Shown piece by piece: positions 1-15,533 of a DNA stretch of 64,000 nucleotides. This DNA is from Bombus terrestris (taxonomy: Eukaryota > Arthropoda > Insecta > Hymenoptera > Apidae). Position 1 is the stretch's first letter. Each line of letters starts with the position of its first letter. Where the stretch lies: assembly GCF_910591885.1 (NCBI RefSeq), contig NC_063271.1, positions 19,421,334 to 19,485,333 on the forward strand, given 5' to 3'. The translations under genes and the position numbers were made by a program. The notes beneath the pieces were generated by a model. That model was not told the DNA's origin, did not search any database, and was given only the letters and a program-made list of their open reading frames with translations.

Positions 1-840
1 TATTACTATATAACGTATAACGTTCTATACTATTACTAGATAACGTATAACGTTATATACTATTACTATATAACGCATAACGTTCTATACTATTACTATA
101 TAACGTATAACGTTATATACTATTACTATATAACGTATAACGTTATATACTATTACTATATAACGTATAACGTTATATATTATTACTATATAACGTATAA
201 CGTTGTATAGTATTACCATATAACGTATAACGTTATATACTGTTACTATATAACGTATACCATTACATACTATTACTATATAACGTATAACGATATATAC
301 TATTACGTATTATCGTATAACGTTATATACTATTACGTAATAGCGTATATCGTTATATAGTATTACCATATCACGTATAACGTTATATACTATTACGTAC
401 TATCGTATAACGTCATATACTATTACGTAATAACGTATATCGTTATATACTATTACCATATCACGTATAACGTTATGTACTATTACGTACTAACGTATAA
501 CGTTATATACCATTACATAATAACATATAAGGTTATATACTATTACGTAATAACGTATAACGTTATATACTATTACGCAATAACGTATAACGTTATATAG
601 TATTGTCATATCACGTATAACGTTGTATATTATTACGTACTAACGTATAACGTTATATACTATTACTATATAACGTATAACGTTATATACTATTACTATA
701 TAACGTATAACGTTATATACTATTACTATATAACGTATAACGTTATATACTATTACTATATAACGTATAACGTTATACATTATTACTATATAACGTATAA
801 CGTTGTATAGTATTACCATATAACGTATAACGTTATATAT

Positions 841-3720
841 TATTACTATATAACGTATAACGTTGTATAGTATTACCATATAACGTATAACGTTATATAC
901 TGTTACTATATAACGTATATCATTACATACTATTACTATATAACGTATAACGATATATACTATTACGTATTATCGTATAACGTTATATACTATTACGTAA
1001 TAGCGTATATCGCTATATAGTATTACCATATCACGTATAACGTTATATACTATTACGTACTATCGTATAACGTCATATACTATTACGTAATAGCGTATAA
1101 CGTTATATAGTATTACCATATCACGTATAACGTTATATACTATTACGTACTATCGTATAACGTTGTATACTATTACGTAATAACGTATATCGTTATATAC
1201 TATTACCATATCACGTATAACGTTATGTACTATTACGTACTAACGTATAACGCTATATACCATTACATAATAACATATAAGGTTATATACTATTACGTAA
1301 TAACGTATAACGTTATATACTATTACGCAATAACGTATAACGTTATATAGTATTGCCATATCACGTATAACGTTGTATATTATTACGTACTAACGTATAA
1401 CGTTATATACTATTACTATATAACGCATAACGTTATATACTATTACTATATAACGTATAACGTTATATACTATTACTATATCACGTATAACGTTATATAC
1501 TATTACCACATCACGTATAACTTTATATACTATTACGTAATAACGTATAACGTTATATAGTATTGCCATATCACGCATAACGTTGTATATTAGTACTATA
1601 TAACGTATAACGTTATATACTATTACTATATAACGTATAACGTTATATACTATTACTATATAACGTATAACGTTATATACTATTACTATATAACGCATAA
1701 CGTTGTATATTATTACGTACTAACGTATAACGTTATATACTATTACTATATAACGTATAACGTTATATACTATTACTATATAACGTATAACGTTATATAC
1801 CATTACATAATAACATATAAGGTTATATACTATTACTATATAACGTATAACGATATATACTATTACGTATTAACGTATAACGTTATATACTATTACGCAA
1901 TAGCGTATAACGTTATATAGTATTACCATACCACGTATAACGTTGTATACTATTACGTACTATCGTATAACGTTGTATACTATTACGTAATAACGTATAT
2001 CGTTATATACTATTACCATATCACGTATAACGTTATGTACTATTACGTACTAACGTATAACGTTATATACCATTACATAATAACATATAAGGTTATATAC
2101 TATTACGTAATAACGTATAACGTTATATACTATTACGTACTAACGTATAACGTTATATACTATTACTATATAACGTATAACGATATATACTATTACGTAT
2201 TAACGTATAACGTTATATACTATTACGCAATAGCGTATAACGTTATATAGTATTACCATACCACGTATAACGTTGTATATTATTACGTACTAACGTATAA
2301 CGTTATATGCTATTACTATATAACGTATAACGTTATATACTATTACTATATAACGTATAACGTTATATACTATTACTATATAACGTATAACGTTATATAC
2401 TATTACTATATAACGTATAGCGTTACATACTATTACTATATAACGCATAACGTTATATAATATTACTATATAACGTATAACGTTATATACTATTACTATA
2501 TAACCTATAACGTTATATACTATTACTATATAACGTATAACGTTATATACTATTACTATATAACGCATAACGTTCTATACTATTACTATATAACGTATAA
2601 CGTTATATACTATTACCATATAACGTATAACGTTATATACTATTACTATATAACGCATAACGTTATATACTATTACTATATAACGTATAGCGTTATATAC
2701 TATTACTATATAACGTATAACGTTATATACTATTACTATACAACGTATAACGTTCTATACTATTACTATATAACGTATAACGTTATATACTATTACTATA
2801 TAACGCATAACGTTCTATACTATTACTATATAACGTATAACGTTATATACTATTACTATATAACGTATAACGTTATATACTATTACTATATAACGTATAA
2901 CGTTATATATTATTACTATATAACGTATAACGTTGTATAGTATTACTATATAACGTATAACGTTATATACTATTACTATATAACGTATAACGTTATATAC
3001 TATTACTATATAACGTATAACGTTATATATTATTACTATATAACGTATAACGTTGTATAGTATTACCATATAACGTATAACGTTATATATTATTACTATA
3101 TAACGTATAACGTTGTATAGTATTACCATATAACGTATAACGTTATATACTGTTACTATATAACGTATATCATTACATACTATTATTATATAACGTATAA
3201 CGATATATACTATTATGTATTATCGTATAACGTTATATATTATTACGTAATAGCGTATATCGTTATATAGTATTACCATATCACGTATAACGTTATATAC
3301 TATTACGTACTATCGTATAACGTCATATACTATTACGTAATAGCGTATAACGTTATATAGTATTACCATATCACGTATAACGTTATATACTATTACGTAC
3401 TATCGTATAACGTTGTATACTATTACGTAATAACGTATATCGTTATATACTATTACCATATCACGTATAACGTTATGTACTATTACGTACTAACGTATAA
3501 CGTTATATACCATTACATAATAACATATAAGGTTATATACTATTACGTAATAACGTATAACGTTATATACTATTACGCAATAACGTATAACGTTATATAG
3601 TATTGCCATATCACGTATAACGTTGTATATTATTACGTACTAACGTATAACGTTATATACTATTACTATATAACGCATAACGTTATATACTATTACTATA
3701 TAACGTATAACGTTATATAC
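841..3720. repeat. 2,250-bp offset pair (841-1,470 and 3,091-3,720)
   Basis: The run from 841 to 1,470 matches 3,091 to 3,720 at an offset of 75 monomers. About five single-base differences are visible, near 931, 961, 991 and 1,231 in the first copy. The pair is more divergent than the 3,480-bp pair, so it is probably older. The intervening DNA is the same satellite in other variant orders; an additional related copy begins at about 181 with a 660-bp offset. Confidence 0.72.
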
Positions 3721-3990
3721 TATTACTATATAACGTATAACGTTATATACTATTACTATATAACGCATAACGTTGTATATTATTACGTACTAACGTATAA
3801 CGTTATATACTATTACTATATAACGTATAACGTTATATACTATTACTATATAACGTATAACGTTATATACTATTACTATATAACGTATAACGTTATATAC
3901 CATTACATAATAACATATAAGGTTATATACTATTACTATATAACGTATAACGATATATACTATTACGTATTAACGTATAACGTTATATAC

Positions 3991-6900
3991 TATTACTATA
4001 TAACGTATAACGTTATATACTATTACTATATAACGTATAACGTTATATACTATTACTATATAACGCATAACGTTGTATATTATTACGTACTAACGTATAA
4101 CGTTATATACTATTACTATATAACGTATAACGTTATATACTATTACTATATAACGTATAACGTTATATACCATTACATAATAACATATAAGGTTATATAC
4201 TACTACTATATAACGTATAACGATATATACTATTACGTATTAACGTATAACGTTATATACTATTACGCAATAGCGTATAACGTTATATAGTATTACCATA
4301 CCACGTATAACGTTGTATATTATTACGTACTAACGCATAACGTTATATGCTATTACTATATAACGTATAACGTTATATACTATTACTATATAACGTATAA
4401 CGTTATATACTATTACTATATAACGTATAACGTTATATACTATTACTATATAACGTATAACGTTATATACTATTACTATATAACGCATAACGTTATATAC
4501 CATTGCTATATAACGTATAGCGTTACATACTATTACTATATAACGCATAACGTTATATAATATTACTATATAACGTATAACGTTATATACTATTACTATA
4601 TAACCTATAACGTTATATACTATTACTATATAACGTATAACGTTATATACTATTACTATATAACGCATAACGTTCTATACTATTACTATATCACGTATAA
4701 CGTTATATACTATTACGTATTAACGTATAACGTTATATACTGTTACTATATAACGTATAACGTTATATACTATTACTATATAACGTATAACGATATATAC
4801 TATTACGTATTAACGTATAACGTTATATACTATTACGCAATAGCGTATAACGTTATATAGTATTACTATATAACGTATAACGTTATATACTATTACCATA
4901 TAACGTATAACGTTATATACTGTTACGTAATAACGTATAACGTTATATACTATTACGTAATAGCGTATAACGTTATATAGTATTACCATATCACGTATAA
5001 CGTCTTATACTATTACGTACTATCGTATAACGTTATATACTATTACGTAATAACGTATAGCGTTATATACTATTTCGTACTAACGTATAACGTTATATAC
5101 TATTACTATATAACGTATAACGTTATATACTATTACTATATAACGTATAACGTTATATACTGTTACTATATAACGTATAACGTTATATACTATTACTATA
5201 TAACGTATAACGTTATATACTATTACTATATAACGTATAACGTTATATACTATTACTATATAACGTATAACGTTATATACTATTACTATATAACGTATAA
5301 CGTTATATATTATTACTATATAACGTATAACGTTGTATAGAATTACCATATAACGTATAACGTTATATACTGTTACTATATAACGTATATCATTACATAC
5401 TATTACTATATAACGTATAACGATATATACTATTACGTATTATCGTATAACGTTATATACTATTACGTAATAGCGTATATCGTTATATAGTATTACCATA
5501 TCACGTATAACGTTATATACTATTACGTACTATCGTATAACGTCATATACTATTACGTAATAGCGTATAACGTTATATAGTATTACCATATCACGTATAA
5601 CGTTATATACTATTACGTACTATCGTATAACGTTGTATACTATTACGTAATAACGTATATCGTTATATACTATTACCATATCACGTATAACGTTATGTAC
5701 TATTACGTACTAACGTATAACGTTATATACCATTACATAATAACATATAAGGTTATATACTATTACGTAATAACGTATAACGTTATATACTATTACGCAA
5801 TAACGTATAACGTTATATAGTATTGCCATATCACGTATAACGTTGTATATTATTACGTACTAACGTATAACGTTATATACTATTACTATATAACGTATAA
5901 CGTTATATACTATTACTATATAACGTATAACGTTATATACTATTACTATATAACGTATAACGTTATATACTATTACTATATAACGTATAACGTTATATAC
6001 TATTACTATATAACGTATAACGTTATATACTATTACTATATAACGTATAACGTTATATACTATTACTATATAACGTATAACGTTATATACTATTACTATA
6101 TAACGTATAACGTTATATACTATTACTATATAACGCATAACGTTCTATACTATTACTATATAACGTATAACGTTATATACTATTACTATATAACGTATAA
6201 CGTTATATACTATTACTATATAACGTATAACGTTATATATTATTACTATATAACGTATAACGTTGTATAGAATTACCATATAACGTATAACGTTATATAC
6301 TGTTACTATATAACGTATATCATTACATACTATTACTATATAACGTATAACGATATATACTATTACGTATTATCGTATAACGTTATATACTATTACGTAA
6401 TAGCGTATATCGTTATATAGTATTACCATATCACGTATAACGTTATATACTATTACGTACTATCGTATAACGTCATATACTATTACGTAATAGCGTATAA
6501 CGTTATATAGTATTACCATATCACGTATAACGTTATATACTATTACGTACTATCGTATAACGTTGTATACTATTACGTAATAACGTATATCGTTATATAC
6601 TATTACCATATCACGTATAACGTTATGTACTATTACGTACTAACGTATAACGTTATATACCATTACATAATAACATATAAGGTTATATACTATTACGTAA
6701 TAACGTATAACGTTATATACTATTACGCAATAACGTATAACGTTATATAGTATTGCCATATCACGTATAACGTTGTATATTATTACGTACTAACGTATAA
6801 CGTTATATACTATTACTATATAACGCATAACGTTATATACTATTACTATATAACGTATAACGTTATATACTATTACTATATAACGTATAACGTTATATAC

Positions 6901-7470
6901 TATTACTATATAACGCATAACGTTGTATATTATTACGTACTAACGTATAACGTTATATACTATTACTATATAACGTATAACGTTATATACTATTACTATA
7001 TAACGTATAACGTTATATACTATTACTATATAACGTATAACGTTATATACCATTACATAATAACATATAAGGTTATATACTATTACTATATAACGTATAA
7101 CGATATATACTATTACGTATTAACGTATAACGTTATATACTATTACGCAATAGCGTATAACGTTATATAGTATTACCATACCACGTATAACGTTGTATAT
7201 TATTACGTACTAACGCATAACGTTATATGCTATTACTATATAACGTATAACGTTATATACTATTACTATATAACGCATAACGTTCTATACTATTACTATA
7301 TAACGTATAACGTTATATGCTATTACCATATAACGTATAACGTTATATACTATTACTATATAACGCATAACGTTATATACTATTACTATATAACGTATAG
7401 CGTTATATACTATTACTATATAACGCATAACGTTATATAATATTACTATATAACGTATAACGTTATATAC
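3991..7470. repeat. 3,480-bp HOR, copy 1
   Basis: This segment of 116 monomers is followed directly by a second copy with the same internal order of variants. Line-by-line comparison of 3,991-6,870 with 7,471-10,350 showed no difference, including rare private variants: TACTAC at 4,201 and 7,681, CATTGC at 4,501 and 7,981, CGTCTTATAC ends at 4,981-5,010 and 8,461-8,490, TATTTCGTAC at 5,071 and 8,551. It also contains a shorter internal repeat of 930 bp (the AATTACCATA unit at 5,341 and 6,271). Such identity indicates a very recent duplication or conversion. Confidence 0.88.
5881..6120. repeat. Run of eight consensus monomers
   Basis: Eight consecutive units match the consensus exactly, the longest perfect run I found. 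The same run recurs at 9,361-9,600 inside the 3,480-bp duplication. A shorter run of six lies at 12,301-12,480 and another six-unit run at 55,634-55,813. It is the best local reference for the consensus. Confidence 0.9.
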
Positions 7471-10350
7471 TATTACTATATAACGTATAACGTTATATAC
7501 TATTACTATATAACGTATAACGTTATATACTATTACTATATAACGCATAACGTTGTATATTATTACGTACTAACGTATAACGTTATATACTATTACTATA
7601 TAACGTATAACGTTATATACTATTACTATATAACGTATAACGTTATATACCATTACATAATAACATATAAGGTTATATACTACTACTATATAACGTATAA
7701 CGATATATACTATTACGTATTAACGTATAACGTTATATACTATTACGCAATAGCGTATAACGTTATATAGTATTACCATACCACGTATAACGTTGTATAT
7801 TATTACGTACTAACGCATAACGTTATATGCTATTACTATATAACGTATAACGTTATATACTATTACTATATAACGTATAACGTTATATACTATTACTATA
7901 TAACGTATAACGTTATATACTATTACTATATAACGTATAACGTTATATACTATTACTATATAACGCATAACGTTATATACCATTGCTATATAACGTATAG
8001 CGTTACATACTATTACTATATAACGCATAACGTTATATAATATTACTATATAACGTATAACGTTATATACTATTACTATATAACCTATAACGTTATATAC
8101 TATTACTATATAACGTATAACGTTATATACTATTACTATATAACGCATAACGTTCTATACTATTACTATATCACGTATAACGTTATATACTATTACGTAT
8201 TAACGTATAACGTTATATACTGTTACTATATAACGTATAACGTTATATACTATTACTATATAACGTATAACGATATATACTATTACGTATTAACGTATAA
8301 CGTTATATACTATTACGCAATAGCGTATAACGTTATATAGTATTACTATATAACGTATAACGTTATATACTATTACCATATAACGTATAACGTTATATAC
8401 TGTTACGTAATAACGTATAACGTTATATACTATTACGTAATAGCGTATAACGTTATATAGTATTACCATATCACGTATAACGTCTTATACTATTACGTAC
8501 TATCGTATAACGTTATATACTATTACGTAATAACGTATAGCGTTATATACTATTTCGTACTAACGTATAACGTTATATACTATTACTATATAACGTATAA
8601 CGTTATATACTATTACTATATAACGTATAACGTTATATACTGTTACTATATAACGTATAACGTTATATACTATTACTATATAACGTATAACGTTATATAC
8701 TATTACTATATAACGTATAACGTTATATACTATTACTATATAACGTATAACGTTATATACTATTACTATATAACGTATAACGTTATATATTATTACTATA
8801 TAACGTATAACGTTGTATAGAATTACCATATAACGTATAACGTTATATACTGTTACTATATAACGTATATCATTACATACTATTACTATATAACGTATAA
8901 CGATATATACTATTACGTATTATCGTATAACGTTATATACTATTACGTAATAGCGTATATCGTTATATAGTATTACCATATCACGTATAACGTTATATAC
9001 TATTACGTACTATCGTATAACGTCATATACTATTACGTAATAGCGTATAACGTTATATAGTATTACCATATCACGTATAACGTTATATACTATTACGTAC
9101 TATCGTATAACGTTGTATACTATTACGTAATAACGTATATCGTTATATACTATTACCATATCACGTATAACGTTATGTACTATTACGTACTAACGTATAA
9201 CGTTATATACCATTACATAATAACATATAAGGTTATATACTATTACGTAATAACGTATAACGTTATATACTATTACGCAATAACGTATAACGTTATATAG
9301 TATTGCCATATCACGTATAACGTTGTATATTATTACGTACTAACGTATAACGTTATATACTATTACTATATAACGTATAACGTTATATACTATTACTATA
9401 TAACGTATAACGTTATATACTATTACTATATAACGTATAACGTTATATACTATTACTATATAACGTATAACGTTATATACTATTACTATATAACGTATAA
9501 CGTTATATACTATTACTATATAACGTATAACGTTATATACTATTACTATATAACGTATAACGTTATATACTATTACTATATAACGTATAACGTTATATAC
9601 TATTACTATATAACGCATAACGTTCTATACTATTACTATATAACGTATAACGTTATATACTATTACTATATAACGTATAACGTTATATACTATTACTATA
9701 TAACGTATAACGTTATATATTATTACTATATAACGTATAACGTTGTATAGAATTACCATATAACGTATAACGTTATATACTGTTACTATATAACGTATAT
9801 CATTACATACTATTACTATATAACGTATAACGATATATACTATTACGTATTATCGTATAACGTTATATACTATTACGTAATAGCGTATATCGTTATATAG
9901 TATTACCATATCACGTATAACGTTATATACTATTACGTACTATCGTATAACGTCATATACTATTACGTAATAGCGTATAACGTTATATAGTATTACCATA
10001 TCACGTATAACGTTATATACTATTACGTACTATCGTATAACGTTGTATACTATTACGTAATAACGTATATCGTTATATACTATTACCATATCACGTATAA
10101 CGTTATGTACTATTACGTACTAACGTATAACGTTATATACCATTACATAATAACATATAAGGTTATATACTATTACGTAATAACGTATAACGTTATATAC
10201 TATTACGCAATAACGTATAACGTTATATAGTATTGCCATATCACGTATAACGTTGTATATTATTACGTACTAACGTATAACGTTATATACTATTACTATA
10301 TAACGCATAACGTTATATACTATTACTATATAACGTATAACGTTATATAC
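7471..10350. repeat. 3,480-bp HOR, copy 2 (identical portion)
   Basis: This is the second copy of the HOR that starts at 3,991. The match runs to about 10,350 and stops where this copy has TCACG at 10,361 and the first copy keeps the canonical AACG. The remaining 600 bp of the unit diverges into a different order of variants. A third, older partial copy follows from about 11.7 to 13.4 kb; for example 12,001-12,270 matches 8,281-8,550 with about three single-base differences. Confidence 0.87.
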
Positions 10351-10494
10351 TATTACTATATCACGTATAACGTTATATACTATTACCACATCACGTATAA
10401 CGTTATATACTATTACGTAATAACGTATAACGTTATATACTATTACGCAATAACGTATAACGTTATATAGTATTACCATATCACGTATAACGTG

Positions 10495-11730
10495 TTATAC
10501 TATTACGTACTATCGTATAACGTTATATACTATTACTATATAGCGTATAACGTTATATACTATTACTATATAACGTATAACGTTATATACTATTGCTATA
10601 TATCGTATAACGTTATATACTATTACTATATAACGTATGACGTTATATACTATTACTATATAAAGTATAACGTTCTATACTATTACTATATAACGTATAA
10701 CGTTATATACTATTACTATATAAAGTATAACGTTCTATACTATTACTATATAACGTATAACGTTATATACTATTACTATATAACGTATAACGTTATATAC
10801 TATTACTATATAACGCATAACGTTGTATATTATTACGTACTAACGTATAACGTTATATACTATTACTATATAACGTATAACGTTATATACTATTACTATA
10901 TAACGTATAACGATATATACTATTACGTATTATCGTATAACGTTATATACTATTACGTAATAGCGTATATCGTTATATAGTATTACCATATCACGTATAA
11001 CGTTATATACTATTACGTACTATCGTATAACGTCATATACTATTACGTAATAGCGTATAACGTTATATAGTATTACCATATCACGTATAACGTTATATAC
11101 TATTACGTACTATCGTATAACGTTGTATACTATTACGTAATAACGTATATCGTTATATACTATTACCATATCACGTATAACGTTATGTACTATTACGTAC
11201 TAACGTATAACGTTATATACCATTACATAATAACATATAAGGTTATATACTATTACGTAATAACGTATAACGTTATATACTATTACGCAATAACGTATAA
11301 CGTTATATAGTATTGCCATATCACGTATAACGTTGTATATTATTACGTACTAACGTATAACGTTATATACTATTACTATATAGCGTATAACGTTATATAC
11401 TATTACTATATAACGTATAACGTTATATACTATTACTATATATCGTATAACGTTATATACTATTACTATATATCGTATGACGTTATATACTATTACTATA
11501 TAAAGTATAACGTTCTATACTATTACTATATAACGTATAACGTTATATACTATTACTATATAAAGTATAACGTTCTATATTATTACTATATAACGTATAG
11601 CGTTATATACTATTACTATATAACGTATAACGTTATATACTATTACTATATAACGCATAACGTTGTATATTATTACGTACTAACGTATAACGTTATATAC
11701 TATTACTATATAACGTATAACGTTATATAC
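10495..11730. repeat. 840-bp offset pair with AAAGTATAACG and GTATGACG markers
   Basis: The segment at about 10,501-10,890 recurs at about 11,341-11,730, 28 monomers later. Both copies carry TAAAGTATAACGTTCTATAC units twice and one GTATGACG unit, a combination seen nowhere else in the window apart from one isolated AAAGTATAACG near 58,861. A few single-base differences separate the copies (TATTGC at 10,591, CGTTCTATAT end at 11,580, GTATAGCG at 11,581-11,610). Confidence 0.75.
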
Positions 11731-12300
11731 CATTACATAATAACATATAAGGTTATATACTATTACTATATAACGTATAACGATATATACTATTACGTAT
11801 TAACGTATAACGTTATATACTATTACGCAATAGCGTATAACGTTATATAGTATTACCATACCACGTATAACGTTGTATATTATTACGTACTAACGCATAA
11901 CGTTATATGCTATTACTATATAACGTATAACGTTATATACTATTACTATATAACGTATAACGTTATATACTATTACTATATAACGTATAACGATATATAC
12001 TATTACGTATTAACGTATAACGTTATATACTATTACGCAATAGCGTATAACGTTATATAGTATTACTATATAACGTATAACGTTATACACTATTACCATA
12101 TAACGTATAACGTTATATACTGTTACGTAATAACGTATAACGTTATATACTACTACGTAATAGCGTATAACGTTATATAGTATTACCATATCACGTATAA
12201 CGTCTTATACTATTACGTACTATCGTATAACGTTATATACTATTACGTAATAACGTATAGCGTTATATACTATTACGTACTAACGTATAACGTTATATAC

Positions 12301-13440
12301 TATTACTATATAACGTATAACGTTATATACTATTACTATATAACGTATAACGTTATATACTATTACTATATAACGTATAACGTTATATACTATTACTATA
12401 TAACGTATAACGTTATATACTATTACTATATAACGTATAACGTTATATACTATTACTATATAACGTATAACGTTATATACTATTACTATATAACGCATAA
12501 CGTTCTATACTATTACTATATAACGTATAACGTTATATACTATTACTATATAACGTATAACGTTATATACTATTACTATATAACGTATAACGTTATATAT
12601 TATTACTATATAACGTATAACGTTGTATAGAATTACCATATAACGTATAACGTTATATACTGTTACTATATAACGTATATCATTACATACTATTACTATA
12701 TAACGTATAACGATATATACTATTACGTATTATCGTATAACGTTATATACTATTACGTAATAGCGTATATCGTTATATAGTATTACCATATCACGTATAA
12801 CGTTATATACTATTACGTACTATCGTATAACGTCATATACTATTACGTAATAGCGTATAACGTTATATAGTATTACCATATCACGTATAACGTTATATAC
12901 TATTACGTACTATCGTATAACGTTGTATACTATTACGTAATAACGTATATCGTTATATACTATTACCATATCACGTATAACGTTATGTACTATTACGTAC
13001 TAACGTATAACGTTATATACCATTACATAATAACATATAAGGTTATATACTATTACGTAATAACGTATAACGTTATATACTAGAACGCAATAACGTATAA
13101 CGTTATATAGTATTGCCATATCACGTATAACGTTGTATATTATTACGTACTAACGTATAACGTTATATACTATTACTATATAACGCATAACGTTATATAC
13201 TATTACTATATAACGTATAACGTTATATACTATTACTATATCACGTATAACGTTATATACTATTACCACATCACGTATAACGTTATATACTAATACGTAA
13301 TAACGTATAACGTTATATACTATTACGCAATAACGTATAACGTTATATAGTATTACCATATCACGTATAACGTGTTATACTATTACGTACTATCGTATAA
13401 CGTTATATACTATTACTATATAGCGTATAACGTTATATAC
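12301..13440. repeat. Partial HOR copy related to 9,421-10,560
   Basis: At an offset of 2,880 bp this segment matches 9,421-10,560 with about three differences by eye: TAGAAC for TATTAC at 13,081 and TAATAC for TATTAC at 13,291. The number of consensus monomers preceding the shared part is six here and eight in the other copy, so whole monomers were gained or lost during or after duplication. The match ends near 13,441. Confidence 0.8.
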
Positions 13441-15510
13441 TATTACTATATAACGCATAACGTTCTATACTATTACTATATAACGTATAACGTTATATAC
13501 TATTACTATATAACGTATAACGTTCTATACTATTACTATATAACGTATAACGTTATATACTATTACTATATAACGTATAACGTTATATACTATTACTATA
13601 TAACGTATAACGTTATATATTATTACTATATAACGTATAACGTTGTATAGTATTACCATATAACGTATAACGTTATATACTGTTACTATATAACGTATAT
13701 CATTACATACTATTACTATATAACGTATAACGATATATACTATTACGTATTATCGTATAACGTTATATACTATTACGTAATAGCGTATATCGTTATATAG
13801 TATTGCCATATCACGTATAACGTTGTATATTATTACGTACTAACGTATAACGTTATATACTATTACTATATAACGCATAACGTTATATATTATTACTATA
13901 TAACGTATAACGTTATATACTATTACTTTATAACGCATAACGTTCTATACTATTACTATATAACGTATAACGTTATATACTATTACTATATAACGTATAA
14001 CGTTATATACTATTACTATATAACGTATAACGTTATATATTATTACTATATAACGTATAACGTTGTATAGTATTACCATATCACGTATAACGTTATATAC
14101 TATTACGTACTAAGGTATAACGTTGTATACTATTACGTAATAACGTATATCGTTATATACTATTACCATATCACGTATAACGTTATGTACTATTACGTAC
14201 TAACGTATAACGTTATATACCATTACATAATAACATATAAGGTTATATACTATTACGTAATAACGTATAACGTTATATACTATTACGCAATAACGTATAA
14301 CGTTATATAGTATTGCCATATTACGTATAGCGTTCTATATTATTACGTACTAACGTATAACGTTATATACTATTACTATATAACGCATAACGTTATATAC
14401 TATTACTATATAACGTATAACGTTATATACTATTACTATATCACGTATAACGTTATATACTATTACCACATCACGTATAACGTTCTATACTATTACTATA
14501 TAACGTATAACGTTATATACTATTACTATATAACGCATAACGTTCTACACTATTACTATATAACGTATAACGTTATATACTGTTACTATATAACGTATAT
14601 CATTACATACTATTACTATATAACGTATAACGATATATACTATTACGTATTATCGTATAACGTTATATACTATTACGTAATAGCGTATATCGTTATATAG
14701 TATTACCATATCACGTATAACGTTATATACTATTACGTACTATCGTATAACGTCATATACTATTACGTAATAGCGTATAACGTTATATAGTATTACCATA
14801 TCACGTATAACGTTATATACTATTACGTACTATCGTATAACGTTGTATACTATTTCGTAATAACGTATATCGTTATATACTATTACCATATCACGTATAA
14901 CGTTATGTACTATTACGTACTAACGTATAACGTTATATACCATTACATAATAACATATAAGGTTATATACTATTACGTAATAACGTATAACGTTATATAC
15001 TATTACGCAATAACGTATAACGTTATATAGTATTGCCATATCACGTATAACGTTGTATATTATTACGTACTAACGTATAACGTTATATACTATTACTATA
15101 TAACGCATAACGTTATATACTATTACTATATAACGTATAACGTTATATACTATTACTATATCACGTATAACGTTATATACTATTACCACATCACGTATAA
15201 CGTTATATACTATTACGTACTATCGTATAACGTTATATACTATTACGTAATAACGTATATCGTTATATAGTATTACCATATCACGTATAACGTTATGTAC
15301 TATTACGTACTAACGTATAACGTTATATACTATTACATAATAACGTATAACGTTATATAGTATTACCATATAACGTATAACGTTATATACTATTACGTAA
15401 TAACGTATAACGTTATATACTATTGCGTACTAACGTATAACGTTATATACTATTACTATATATCGTATAACGTTATATACTATTACTATATAACGTATAA
15501 CGTTATATAC

Positions 15511-15533
15511 TATTACTATATAACGTTCTATAC
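15511..15533. repeat. 23-bp truncated monomer (7-bp deletion)
   Basis: This unit reads TATTACTATATAACGT then TCTATAC and is 7 bp short. The consensus contains TATAACG twice in direct tandem (monomer bases 9-15 and 16-22), and the unit has lost exactly one of them. Slippage between these repeats explains it. It shifts the register of all following monomers, and it is the only 7-bp event in the window. Confidence 0.95.
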
